A stretch of DNA of 64,000 nucleotides. Source: Helopsaltes ochotensis (taxonomy: Eukaryota; Chordata; Aves; Passeriformes; Locustellidae). The stretch is taken from positions 131,713 through 195,712 of the forward strand of contig VXBM01000287.1 of the NCBI GenBank assembly GCA_013400155.1, given 5' to 3'. Position numbers and translations under genes: made by a program. The notes under the pieces were generated by a model, which was not told the DNA's origin, searched no databases, and worked only from the letters and a program-made list of their open reading frames with translations. This document shows, piece by piece, positions 39,001-51,222 of the stretch (positions within the stretch are counted from its first letter, which is position 1; each line of letters opens with the position of its first letter).

Positions 39001-42000
39001 AAAGAATTCATTAAGAACTTCTCATTAAGAAAAAAACAAACAAAAAACCAACATCCAAGCCTCTCTTGAGGTTTTATAAGAACTTAGAGATTGTGAAAAG
39101 TGATGGTGGGACAACTTCAGAGATTCATAAGGGCTCCTGCTGCAGTCTGGTGTTAAAGTATGTTTGCTTTTCATCCCCTGGTCTGAGGTGAGGCTGTGAA
39201 GCCTTTGGGTTTCTGTCACTGGAGATCCTTCTCTCTCTCCCACACAGCCTTTGCTGTGTCTGCAGGAGTATTTGTGAGGTGAGCAATTAGTACCAAATGC
39301 CATAGTTCCTGGGAATTGGACAAGGTGTATGAGAGAGTCCTAAAAAACCTTTAGGAAATATGAAGTTTTTCACCCTTTAAAAGTCCAATAGGATTTGTAT
39401 TAATGATGTAATACTGAGAAAATCAGACACCAAGGCAGCCTGTTTCCATCTAGCTCTTTTCTTCCACCTCTGCTTTCTTCTCTGCTTTAAGTAAAGAGGT
39501 AGATAGCAATGTGTACTATTTATAGCACATTTAAAACATTATTTATATATTACTGTATATAGGAGAATGATATTAATTTTGTTCAACTTATAAATTATTA
39601 TAATTCCACCATAAAACTCAGGTTGAATGAATTATCTCTTTATAGTTTACACAACAAATGTTCTGAATTAATGCCTGTGACTACTTATTTGCACCCTTGT
39701 TTTTCTTTGAATTATTTTCTTAACATATGTAGCATCTGTAAGGAAATAAAAGGAATTGCTTATGAATTTTTTTTGTGGAGTCATTTTTAGTGAATATGCA
39801 GGTTACGGAATTTACCCCTGCTGATATTTTATTTAAATAGAATGTTTTATGCATAGTCAATATTTTGTTTCAAGTGTTTGCCTCTGAGAACATAATTTGT
39901 GGCATTTTCACTCCGCATTTGGACCTCTTGACTTGTAGGCTGAGGGAGAGTAAGATTTTTGGGAGAAGAAACACTGATTTGTTGATTCATGGTGACTTTG
40001 CTAATGTATGGCAGTCTGTACTAATTGGTACCAAAAGCGGCATTTACTCTTGGCTAGCTTTTGTGTCACACTTAAAGGCAGAAGAAAAATAGCACCATCA
40101 GTTAGGATGTAGATTGGCAACGGTGCTAAGATCTGGAAGAAATACTGCAGCAGATTCAGGAATAAATAAATGTCTAGGGACAGAAACTGGAACTTTGCTT
40201 CGTGCTCTCCTATCTGTTTAAAGTTGTTTGGACACCAGAGTCCAGATTTGAACCTGTACTGTATTTTAATTAATTTGTCAAACTCTGCTCACTTCAAACA
40301 TTCTCCTTTGCATGCTTATTTCAATGTTCAAAGATACAATGAATTCTTGAGCATGCTAGTGTGTTACCTTGGCAATAGAGGAAACTGCCAAAAGAGAGAT
40401 GAAATCTATCTGCTGTCATATTGGAAATTCATGTTCTTCTTAAGTACTCTTGTTCTTTTTTGTGTAGCATGGCTATTGGAATGCTCTTCTTGCAACTGCT
40501 TCTTTGTTCTGCTGGATGGAGACACTCTCAAGGTGTAGGCAAATGTTTTTACTTTTCCCTGAAGCAGGAAAAGTCAGCTAAAGTTTTTAGGTCAGTACCA
40601 CACTGCTATAAATACTAAGGTGTTAAATTGCTGTACCCACGTCTCTAATCTCTCTAGGATCTGTGAAAGTCTGGCAGGAGGGACCTTTGAAGGAACCTTG
40701 AGCTTAATGGGAATGCAAGATTGTCCCTGGGCTCTTTCCCCTGCAATTGTCACACTACTGTAGTGAAAAACACAAAGCTTTTTTTCTTCATGATTTTTAT
40801 TCTCTATGTCTAAATGGTTGATAACTGACCAAAAATAGCAGCAGTTGCAAAGTACATTTTTGTTGGTAAGTTACAGTAGTGCAAAGTAGAGTTAAAAAAA
40901 AGGCAAGAGCAGGCAAGGGGATGGATTACATATGAAGTGTACCTGTGAAGTACACAACACTTATAAAATCTCCTTGGGATTCTTATATGATCAGTAAGAC
41001 TCAGGGAAGTCACTTCACTAGTAATTTATACCTTCCATTACACTGTTGCATCCAAGCTGCTGCATTAGAAAAACAAATCCACTATCAGAGAGGATTTCGA
41101 CCCAGGTCTGCAAAACTCATCAAAGAGAATTGAGTGAAAATTGTTTAGCTTGTACCATTAACATAAAACAGGAGAGTATTGCAATTTCCCATTTGTATTA
41201 ATGGTTATGACAAAAAAAAAAAAGCAGAAAAGAAAATCCTCATGGAATTGTAAGTCATCACTGTATTAAAAAAAAAGAGGAAGAATATTCGGATAAGTCT
41301 GTTTGGAGTGCACCTTGCTGTTTTACTCACGTACTAAAACAAATACACAGCAGCACTAATAGAGGTACAAGTTCCATGTGAGCTGAGGTTTTACTCTTCA
41401 GTAACAGGGCTTACTTTTACTTGCTAATTACTCTGACCTGATTTAACTAAGAGTAGCAGCATGAAGTTTTTACATGGGACACGCATCTCATTTACAGCTG
41501 CAGCGATTTTATATTTTTCTGCTATGTAGACAAGTAGCAATGTAAATTGTAATAAAACTAGTACATCAGCAATAAAACAAATAGACACTGGATAAATAAA
41601 AAGTGGATTTAAACATTAATTTTCACTGCTTCTAGGAAACTACTTAATGAAAACATGAAAATGAAAGTGTTTTTAAAAATTCACACCAAAAGTGAGCCAA
41701 GTAGCAGGAACAGGGGAGATGATCCATGTGTAGTACCACCTAGGCAATTTTGGTTCCGTGTTTTGGCCCAAAGCTGCAGTGTATAAAATTTAAGATACTA
41801 GTTTCACTGAAAGAGGCCTAACAGAGGAGTCTGGCTGGTCCCTTAACTACTTACACCATGAAGCAAACGCACCCTCAGTCACAGGACTGATGAATGTGTG
41901 TGGTTAGACCATGCATTTTAATGCTTGTGTCCCATCAGGAAGTGCCACTGTGGCATGGTTTGGGTTTAGGAGGACATGCTGCAGTGCACAGAGGTGTATG

Positions 42001-42744
42001 GATCCAAACTAAGATGTGTTGGCACTGCTGCAGGACAGTGACACTGTGGTTTTCTACTACAAATGGTCTTCATGATGTTAGCACAGGTAGAAAACTTGAT
42101 AACTTGTTCCAGTTGTCTAAAACAAGAGTACGCAGAGGTAATATTTCCCAGTTTGCCTCAACAGATTGAACAGTTTATCTGTGTGTCATGGCAACTGCTC
42201 CTGGCTTCATATATCTGAAGAGGTATCTCTGGAATGGAGAAGTCTAGGGCCCAGATGCTTTTAGGATTTTGGAAACATAAATCTGCTGTGCAGGTCGCTT
42301 TGCCAGAGTTTCAGGACACTTAAAGCAGATTTTTCTCCTACAGAGCTTTCTGAGGGAAACCCCAGGCATGGATTTGATGTTAGACATGCAGTTTCTTTCA
42401 ATATTGCTGATGTCTGATTCCCATCTGTGTCTCATTCCTGCAATTACTTCTTGGGATGACTTGTCTCCTGGATGCTTCCTTGCTGAAGCGTTAGTGACGG
42501 CAGATGCCCACACAGGCTTTAGGGGAGCATGAAGCCAGGAAAGCTGGAAGAAGCTTCCTCACTGACTCACTGCCTTTGACTGTGACAAAGCAACGACTTT
42601 GCAGAGGAAAAACTTTTTAAAAAAATAGTCACTGATTTCAGACATTGCCAGAACCTCCTCTCCTCCCTTAAGCTACGCTGTAGAAAGATTTTAGAGCAGA
42701 AGGTAGTGGTCAAATTGTAATTTCCATTCCCCATTTAGCTTCTT

Positions 42745-42960
42745 CATCACAGTTGGAGAGGTTATCTTCAGTGCTTCATTATGGATAATCTAAATCTACT
42801 CCCTTCAGTTTGAATCCATTCCCCCTTGTCCTGTCACTACATGCTCTTGTAAATAGCCTCTCTCCATCTTTTTTGTAGGCTCCCTTCAGGTGTTATGTCA
42901 CCCCTAAGCCCTCTCTTTTCCAGGCTGAACAACCTCAATTCTCTCAGCCTCGCATCAGAT
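42745..42960 (-). mobile_element. CR1 LINE fragment, antisense
   Basis: Reverse-oriented CR1 signature: cattcccccttgtcctgtca near 42818, then agcctctctccatctttttt and gtcacccctaagccctctc. It continues with ttttccaggctgaacaacct near 42918, then ctctcagcct. Only about 200 bp of the element survives; it is diverged and non-coding. Confidence 0.82.
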
Positions 42961-43739
42961 ACGACAAATTTTATGTTTCATAGTTTATGGTATGCAGCAC
43001 TAATATTGTGGTTTAGGTAGCTCCAAGCTGGTTAGCCCATGGGGAGGATAGCCCATGTGATTCTTTAGAGGTATCTCCATTCTGACTTGCTTAAAAAAAT
43101 AAAAAAAACCCCTTGTCATTACCTACTGGTCCCTGATAGCTAAATTCTGTAAATTATTAGTAATTAAGAGCTATGGGAAAACACCCAAAACTTAGTCAAC
43201 TTTGCCTTTTTTCAAGAATAATCAGATTTTATCCTTCTGATTATACTGCTAAAGATGAAGTACTAAAACAAAAATGTAGGGTTTTTTTTTCTGAATTAGT
43301 CAGCAACATATTTTTATAGTTAGTGATATATCTTCTGCAGCTTGTGCTCTACCAAAGAGAAGCAAATGATCTGTGTGTGTATGTATGATTTCCCTGGGGA
43401 TGCCACCCAGGGTGCCTAACAGTTATACCTACTTCTTTGATATTACAGTTTGTTACTATATTGGGGCTAGGTGAATCACTGATGACTCCTTTTTCTGTCA
43501 CTTTAGAGAATATAGAAGTAATTTCTGTTAACAGCAGTTCTTCAGGGTTTGTTTCAACATCTCACCATGGATGGCTTTTTGCTTTTCACAAGTTCTGGTG
43601 TAAATCCTAGAAAATGTCACAAGTGAGTTCTATGAAATTTTTTTTTTTCTAAATACTTGTGGTAAAATCAGAGATTAAGATACTATGTTAGATTTTCATG
43701 AAAAAGAGCTTGCTTTATAAGTAATGACTTATGACGTGA

Positions 43740-43830
43740 TTTTGGGGATGGTCCTATACAGGGCCAAGAGTTGGACTCTGTGATCCTTATGGGTCCCTTC
43801 CAACTCAGCATGTTCTGTGACTGTGACTTT
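43740..43830 (+). mobile_element. CR1 LINE 3' end, sense
   Basis: Matches the extreme 3' end of an avian CR1: agagttggactctgtgatcc, ttatgggtcccttccaactc, then the degenerate terminal repeat catgttctgtgactgtgac. This is a short 5'-truncated insertion of about 90 bp. Confidence 0.8.
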
Positions 43831-46805
43831 ACTGTACTTGGCCAGAGTGGCAATAAAACCAAATGTGTCAAATGGAAGAATTCCCATGAGTCTGAAATCC
43901 CACGCACACTCTGGGAAACACAACAGCAACAGACGTGGTGGAATAGTTCTACTTAAATCAAGTTAACCATACTTTGAGGAAGAAGTTATAAATGTTTATC
44001 TTATTTTTAGTGCAGTAAAATGTTGAGTGACAGTTCTCATGACTACTGAGCAAGCAGTTCATTACTCTGGTGGATAGAATGTTTCACAGAGAGATAATAT
44101 TTCCAAGCACAAATTTTCTTTTCTTCAGTTTAACACCCAGATATTCATTTAATAGAATCAGTCAACCGTGAAATGTGATTGCACAAAACAAAATAAATGA
44201 CATATAAGAATATCCTTCTTCTTCTTCCCCTAGTCAGGGGGAGACAAATCCCTTGTTGAAGGCAGTGGGCAAAATAATATGACCGATGTACAAAAGACAG
44301 TGAGTTAATGCCAGGTAGGAAACAGAGCTTTGTGCAATCAGTGATCTACAATCTCAGAGTGAATGCTTAGGTGAGGTACTAGATAAGAGTGGTGTGATGT
44401 ATTTGGAGACATAATGATAACTTTCCATCACCGACAGTATATTTAGTTTCCTTGCAGTGGGATTATCAAAATACTCCAAAGCAGTGAGCACAATCCAAGA
44501 AGCTGTCTCTTCTGTCTAATCTGATTCAAGAAAGATCATCCCAAACTCAAATTCAGTATATGATTTGATGCTTTCAAGAAAATTATCCTGAAACATATCC
44601 AGTCACTTTGCAACAAATCTAAAACTGCTTCCACAATATTCTCATGCCAGTCATTGAACACAAGGAAAAGAATGGTGCCACTTAACATGATGAAAAGAAA
44701 TCCAGAAATAAATATACTTATTTTGTGACATAATTTTCCCCTATACCTCTCTCTCAGATGTTCTTTATCTCCAGCAAGCAGTATCTCCCTTTACCTTGAT
44801 GCAATTGATCTCTGTTCACATTTGAGGCATGGTTCTTTCTCATCATGTTAATAAATGAGGTGATTCAAGCTAAATTCACAGTTGTTGTTTTTAACCTGTT
44901 CTGGCTTATTTCAAACCTAAAGGTTTATGGTCAAACCTTAGCTCAGTAATGTTTTAGTTGGGTCTCACTCTATTGATTGATCCTTATTTTGGTTGATGTC
45001 AGCATGAATGAGGTTGGGCTTGAACATGGAACCCTTAGTGGTAAAAACTGCTGCCTTTGACACCAAATCACAGAGAAGGAAAGCTGCCAGGGAGGTTGCA
45101 CGACTTCTTCATTGCTGCTGAGTGTACTCTTCCAGCTGGTTTTGTCTATTCTTTAGTCAGGCTAGAAATGGTGGCCTTGAATTCCATCTCTCCTCGTTAC
45201 TTGTTTCTGTATTAGTGTCTTTTCTCTAATCTTACAGATACTAAAGCAGCATAAAAAGTTCATCAGCACTGGAAAGCATTATGTATGTTTCTCACTTAGG
45301 CTTTGCATGTATTTCTGGAGGCTTTCTAGGAGCATAATTTAGTTAAAGCAGCCTTTTTCTTGCATCATCATTGACTAAAAATCAATGTGAGATAGGTTTG
45401 TGAATTCTTGTAAAACATTTATCATCTCAGTCTTCTTGGAAGATGAAATTAATTGTTTCACATTGATGTGAAATGCAAGACTTAAAATTCCCATTGAGTG
45501 ACTACCATCTTTTCTATTTCAACCAGCATGTTATGTAAACTGAGAGGGCTTTTTGGTAGCTTTGTGGTATCCATAACATTGTTAATAGACTTACAATAGT
45601 ATTTAAAAGTGTTTTTGTATTTCAACTTCAATATATTTACCTTTTAAAAGAAATGAATGTGTACTAACAGCTTTTCAGGAAGGTGAAACATCAGGTGGCA
45701 ACGACCCAGCTCCTGTCATTGCACTGGGCAGCCAGCTGGCATATGTGCTCCATCCAGGGACACCGTGACAGCCTCCAAGCAGGGCTGTAAAAGAGCAGGG
45801 TTCTGGAGAACTTTGGAGTGTTTGGGCAGCTATGTAGCAGGGTGCAGTGTTTTATACTGTAAGAGGAACAGTGATAAAGGAAAATGTGGCTACGCAATGA
45901 TGTGTTCTGTAGGTTGTCTGAAAAGAGGAAGAGGAAATGTGGAAAGTTGTTTTCCTTTATTTGAAGTGATGAATATGATACATCCATGGGACTGAAGCTC
46001 AGTAAAATTATTACCACTAGTAGTACATATTCTTTCCTTACTGCCAAGTGCAGGCAGTTAAATGGATTAGACTGGCAAACTCTGATCTCTAAAATGTGAA
46101 AATATGCTTTTCCTGATGAATGTTTCTGAAGGTCTGAATAATCACTGATTAAAGGCTATGCTGAAAGTATGATAGTAAATAGCATAAATAATATAATGAG
46201 GTTAATGCAGTCACTGTTAAATTACTGCTTTAGAGATGAAATATACCTGTAAACTTGATTAGTTAAAAAAAATACCCATGGCTGTGTATACTGCTGTTCA
46301 AAAAAAGTTAACACATAATATGGAACATAATCTCTATGATATCTGTAGATGATGTAAACTTCAGGTTGAGCTTTGTTCAGATGAATGTGAACTGGAACTT
46401 GATAAATCCTAAAGACTAATACAGAAACACTATACAGATTATAATTTCAATGTAGTTGACTCTGTTAATGTTTATTAATAGTGCATTTTTAATGAGTTAA
46501 ATTAATTACAGTATTTTAATTACCTATATGCATAGACCAATGTAGACATTAAGGATCACCTTTTGAATTTATAATCAAAAACAGTAGAAACTTATATTCA
46601 GGTGACTTTTACAACTGTACTTTTGCTTCCTTGAATAAAAAAGGATAAATTTAAAAACCTGAAGTTGGATTGAACGGGAGACATTTGTCTTTTAAAAGCC
46701 TTTTCAAACTTTGCAATATCACAGGACAAAAGTAGTAGCTTATTTAATAATTTGAAAGTCTTTTTGGAGTGGGTAGCTGAAAGATTTTTTGATCTATTTC
46801 CACAG

Positions 46806-46938
46806 GTTTTCAATACATACTCTAATGAAGACTATGACAGGAGAAATGATGAAGTTGACCCAGTGGCTGCGTCTGCTGAATATGAACTTGAGAAGCGTGT
46901 GGAAAAGCTGGAGCTTTTCCCAGTTGAACTAGAAAAAG
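46806..46938 (+). CDS. PPP1R9A: Neurabin-1 internal exon: PP1-docking tail and linker before PDZ
   Basis: 133-nt exon with acceptor ttccacag and donor at 46939 (gtattg); it starts in phase 0 and ends after the first base of a codon. It encodes 44 residues beginning VFNTYSNEDYDRRND and ending EYELEKRVEKLELFPVELEK. In the neurabin/spinophilin family this follows directly on the RVxF motif (supplied by the previous exon, outside the window). It forms the rest of the protein phosphatase 1 docking arm and the short helix leading into the PDZ domain. The wording KLELFPVELEK fits neurabin-1 better than spinophilin (PPP1R9B), which as I recall reads RLDVFPVELEK. Neurabin-1 is a synaptic F-actin-bound scaffold that targets PP1 to dendritic spines. 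The gene call is from recognition of the family sequence, not from a search. Confidence 0.95.
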
Positions 46939-47438
46939 GTATTGTGTCTGTGTGCCATTCCCACTTCCTGTGACACTGACCTACAAGTTTGAGGAAGTTT
47001 ACACGTGCCTACAGAGAGCATTCAAGAGCCTATTTTGAATTTCCATGAATTTGTTGTAGTCACCTTGGCTTTTTGGATTTCAGGGATTGTTCAGTGAGGA
47101 AGTAAAGAAGCAGCTCAGAGACAGGCAGTTTTTACCTTCTTAAGAGAATTGTTTTTTGACACCCCATCATGATTTTACACAGTGTTTGATGTGATATGTT
47201 CATTTTTCACTGGAGGAGTAAAAAGCTTGTCTATTGTTCTAAGCTCCTAATAGGGCTGTAGATGATAGGTTTTGTGTATAATTAAAATGGTAGTCGAATA
47301 CATTTTTAAAAGGAAGCAAAATAATATTAGGGTTATTGACACAGAAAACCAAGAGGAACCAAAGCATGCATGTTTACCTCCCAAATAACTGTACAGATAA
47401 ATGTAAGAAGTTTCTGCTTTCTCTTGCCTTTTTCACAG
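46939..47438 (+). other. PPP1R9A: PPP1R9A intron, 500 bp, phase 1
   Basis: Bounded by donor g|gtattg and acceptor tttttcacag|at. It is short and AT-rich, with no repeat or other gene visible. The codon for the Asp that opens the PDZ domain (G|AT) is split across it. Confidence 0.92.
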
Positions 47439-47559
47439 ATGAAGATGGACTTGGCATAAGCATTATTGGAATGGGAGTTGGAGCTGATGCAGGCCTTGAA
47501 AAGCTGGGAATATTTGTCAAAACAGTAACAGAGGGTGGGACAGCAGAAAGAGATGGCAG
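47439..47559 (+). CDS. PPP1R9A: Neurabin-1 internal exon: N-terminal half of PDZ domain
   Basis: 121-nt exon with acceptor tttttcacag and donor ag|gtaaac; it enters in phase 1 and leaves in phase 2. It encodes D-EDGLGISIIGMGVGADAG through TEGGTAERDG plus two bases of the next Arg codon. DGLGISII carries the carboxylate-binding loop of the PDZ fold: GLGI stands in for the usual GLGF, followed by strand beta2. GIFVKTVTEGGTAERDGR is the beta3 to alphaA stretch with the conserved GG and DGR. The neurabin PDZ domain binds C-terminal tails of partners such as p70 S6 kinase and packs beside the PP1 docking arm. TAERDG differs from the mammalian AAQRDG as I remember it, a mild lineage change. Confidence 0.96.
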
Positions 47560-47984
47560 GTAAACTAGACTTCGTCTTTGGAAATTTTATCAGCAATAGT
47601 TACTATGAATTATAATTTCCGTAGGGAATAGTTGTTTGCTTAATCTATATCATGGTAATCCAAGCTGTAAAGTTTTTAAACGTCATTGGTAAGGTCCAGA
47701 TACCTGATGTGGTTATGAGAATATACTAAATTGGTACCATGAGTTTAAACTTCTAAAGAACAACAGATTTGCCAAGTACATATGTTTGTGACTACTGAGA
47801 ACCCAGATGCTTTAGCATGAGTAAGGCTGCTGATTCCAAACTCTGTGTCAGTTTTTAAGATAGTTTAGATTCTAAAGATGTTGAGCTCCCACCTGTACTA
47901 TTGGCTTCAAACCAGCTTTAGATAGGCAATACTTAAAAAAAAGAATTCTGCTCAACATTTGACTATTTGGTCTCTCTACATTTG

Positions 47985-48815
47985 ATGTCCTTACAAAGAG
48001 ATCTTGACAGGCTGGATCGATGGGCTGAGGACAACTGCATGAGGTTCAATGAGGCAGAGTGCCAGGTCCTGCCCTTGGGTGACAGCAAACCCAGGCAGCA
48101 TTACAGGCTGGGGGAGGAGCAGCTTGAGAGCTGCTCAGCAGATAAGGACTTGGGGTGCTGGTTGACAGGCAGCTGGATATCAGCCAGTATGTGCCCAGGG
48201 GGCCAAGAAAGCCAAAGGCATCCTGGTCTGGATCAGCAGTAGTGTGGCCAGCAGGAGCAGGGCCCTGTACTTGGCACTGGTGAGGCCACACCTCCAGTGC
48301 TGTATCCAGCTCTGGGCCCCCCAGTACAACAAAGACACGGAGGTGCTGGAGTTAACACTGAGAGCAAAACAAAATATGGAATGGGACCAGAGAAGGGAAA
48401 CAAAGCTGCTGAAGGGTCTGGAGCATTCTCGGGAGGAGCAGTTGAGGGAGCTGGGGATGTTTAACCTGGAGAAAAGGAGGCTGGGGAGACCTTATCACTC
48501 TCTACAACCACCTGAAAGGAGGTTGTAACCAGGTGGGGGTTGGTCCCTTCTGACATGTCTCAAGTGGAAGGATGAGAGGAAATAGCCTTAAGTTCTGTCA
48601 GGTGAAGTTCAGATCAAATATTAGAGTTTTTCACTGAAAAACTTTTATTGGAATAAAAGGCATTGCCCAGAAAGGTGATGGAGTCACAGTCTCTGGAAGT
48701 GTTGAAGAGGCATCTGAATGTGGTACTTGGGATGTGGTTTAGGAGTGATTGAGCTGCTTAATTGATGGTTGGATGGTCTTTGAAGATCTTTTCCAACCTT
48801 GTTTATTCTCTGATA
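47985..48815 (+). mobile_element. CR1 LINE fragment, about 830 bp, sense
   Basis: 3' third of an avian CR1. The C-terminal reverse-transcriptase stretch is still readable: RLDRWAEDNCMRFNEAECQV, then a piece giving LEHSREEQLRELGMFNLEKR. Nucleotide landmarks are ccctgtacttggcactggtg, ccacacctccagtgctgtat, gaggcatctgaatgtggta, and the tail gatggtctttgaagatcttt followed by tccaacctt. The coding part is broken by frameshifts and the copy lacks a 5' end, so it is dead. Among the CR1 pieces in the window it is the best preserved. It is inserted in the same orientation as the gene, inside the intron. Confidence 0.93.
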
Positions 48816-51205
48816 AAGGAAATAATTAGTATCTGAATGTTTAAACTTTTACTAAATACTCTCCTTTCAACTTTACTAACACAGACTGTTACTTTATGTT
48901 TCTTATTTTGGGATAGTCTTCTGTTTTGGAGTTCAGTTCTTACACCTACAGCACAGAAAGTACATTAAGTAAATGGAATAGGAAGCTGAACCATAAATCT
49001 TGCCCACTAAGGAAGTGAACTGGTGTGTGTAGTCTTATGCAATGCTCATATAAAACCTGCTTGCTTCTAGAATTACTTATTTGGTATGCACAGGCTAAAG
49101 AATTCCTTTTCAACATAAAATATTTCCTATCATATGGGGTACAGTTATCTGTGTATTATACAACACCTGCCAATCTCTGTATTATAGAATACCTGCCAAA
49201 ACCAAGCCAATCTCTTCTCAGTAGGAGAAAGATAAAAACTTTAAAATGTAATCATTTAATAATGAAAATGATTCTTAAATATCTTCCAACCTTTACAATT
49301 TTTCATTTTGTCCCAGTGCTTAACTTTTTAAATTTTTATGCCAATAAAATATTACTTCTCTGATATGTAAGCAATTAAATCAACTTATCTGCATTCTTCT
49401 TTTCTGATTTTAACCATTAGTTTGTTGTTACATTAGTTATAAACAATATGTAAATATTGTTTATAAATAAGAGTAGGAATAAACCTTTAAGATATTTATT
49501 CTGTCTTCTAAAAAATATATTGCAGTAACATGTTCCTTGTTGAACACCTCTAACTTTTCAGCCAGGCAAAAAGTTATTCTGTGGAAGCCTCACAAAAATT
49601 TAAACAATAGATTCTAGGAGGCAGGGGGTTGCAAAGTTTAGTAACCTTGGTCTGAAACTATTAAAGTATATCGTCCTCTAGATTGGGCTTGGAGGTATCT
49701 TTACAGATCTTGGCAATAAGATACCATATTGAAGGCCAAGTACTGATTTATCATGGACTTAAAAGTTATGAAGGGAAATGAAGAAGCTGACACCTCAAGA
49801 TGTCATGACTTTATCCATTACTTTAAATTCAAGTGAATGTTTTTCTGAAGAGTATGCTTGACCTCAGCTAGAAGGCATTAAGCTCACGACTGGTATTCTT
49901 TGTGAAATTCTCTGGTTGAAAATCAGTCACTCACTGCTGCTCTGTCATGATCTGTAATTTCTTTTCATCTCATTATTCACATGTTTGAGTGGGCTACAGA
50001 AGTTAATGTTCCATCACAAGTCTCTTCTTTCATTTCCCTAGATGGCATCTGAAAGAAACTTGTCAGCTGAGAAAAAATAATATCTTTCTTTGACCATCCT
50101 AATATTTGTGTTGGTTTCCAACTGGCAGAATGTTCAGTCAGCTGAGAAATAGGACTCTGATTTTCTCTTTGAGAGCCTGACTGATCATTCACTTGGGAAA
50201 GGGATATATAATCCTCTCAGTCAGGACCAGACAGTTCTGCATAATAAAGTGCATCAACTGTAAAAGATCCTGTTAACTTCATCTTTATGAAAAGCCTACT
50301 TAATCATTAACACTGATAGCAAAACAAAGTCTCCTACCAGAAAATAAAACTATTTCAACAGTTGCATCAGATATTCTGAATAATCACATAGCAATCTTCA
50401 ACCAGGTTCTTCTCAAGCTACAATTTAAAATGTAACAGTATCTGTAGGATAGTTGTTCTATTTTTTATTGAAAGACCTATCAAATTGTGATATAAAGTAT
50501 TTGTCTTCCATGGAAATACAAAATCTGTGCAAAGGGATTTCTCAGTGATTTAACGCCACTGGCTTGATTCATATTGCTGTAGACAAACAGGTAGCATTTT
50601 TTTGTTATATTTAAAGGGTTTGTGTGCCAATATTTAACCAAGGAGGCGCTTAATGATGAGTCCAAAGGCAAGCTTGTTTATGAATAATAGGAGAAGTTAT
50701 TAATAGTGTGAAAAATATTAAATCAGACTGAAGATGAAAAATAAAGTCTTTTCCTGGATCAATCAATCCATAGCTGCTTCTTTCAAATTATTGTGGTGAG
50801 GAGTCATTCACTTTTTGAAATATTTTGATAGCTTTTGGAGCAACAGTTTTAAAACATTACATAGTTCTTAACTTGAACTCCAGAAGTTGTCTCTGCACAA
50901 ATTAAATTCTTCAGTTCATCATACAGAGCAATTGTGCAAATAATCTATTCAACTTTAGTTGATTTGCTTCTGTATTGCTACTTTATAGTAATCTGCAGGC
51001 AGAGTTTAAAGTCATGAATATTAGAAAATAGTTGTCAGAAGAGTTACCAATTTTATTAATGATTAAAGCAATAAAATATCTACAATTCAGACTTTGGCAA
51101 CCTGAGCCTAATTTTTCAATTGTGTTTGAAATTAGATTTGAGAGACAGAGGAGGCCTGGAGCTCCTGTTGGAGTGGGCTCTAACGGGAAGGCTGCCCTTT
51201 CTATG

Positions 51206-51222
51206 TTGATATGTATGTATGT
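51206..51222. repeat. (TATG)n microsatellite, about 4 units
   Basis: tatgtatgtatgtatgt within the 5-kb intron. Short simple repeat, no other significance seen. Confidence 0.7.

Larger units (their letters stand above)
1..46805 (+). other. PPP1R9A: PPP1R9A large intron (3' part), upstream of first exon in window
   Basis: Intronic sequence ending at the acceptor ttccacag just before 46806; the intron is phase 0. The 5' end of the intron and the preceding large coding exon are outside the window, since no frame here resembles the neurabin N-terminal actin-binding region or the RVxF motif. It holds the CR1 fragments, homopolymer tracts and simple repeats listed separately. Otherwise it is AT-rich unique sequence in which I see no convincing exon, RNA gene or promoter. 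The stretches 2312-4943, 5486-11803, 11891-26446, 26537-28900, 29100-42744 and 43831-46805 hold only scattered short open frames, many lacking ATG, with no recognisable domain. That it is one intron rather than intron plus unseen 5' non-coding exons is inferred. Confidence 0.8.

Noticed and set aside
45691..46047. 118-codon minus-strand frame
   Set aside because: Begins at TTG and has an unremarkable composition, with no domain or upstream signal. Judged a chance frame.
47967..48528. Two + strand open frames resembling a protein with a reverse-transcriptase tail
   Set aside because: They are the decayed coding part of the CR1 element annotated at 47985-48815, not a host gene.
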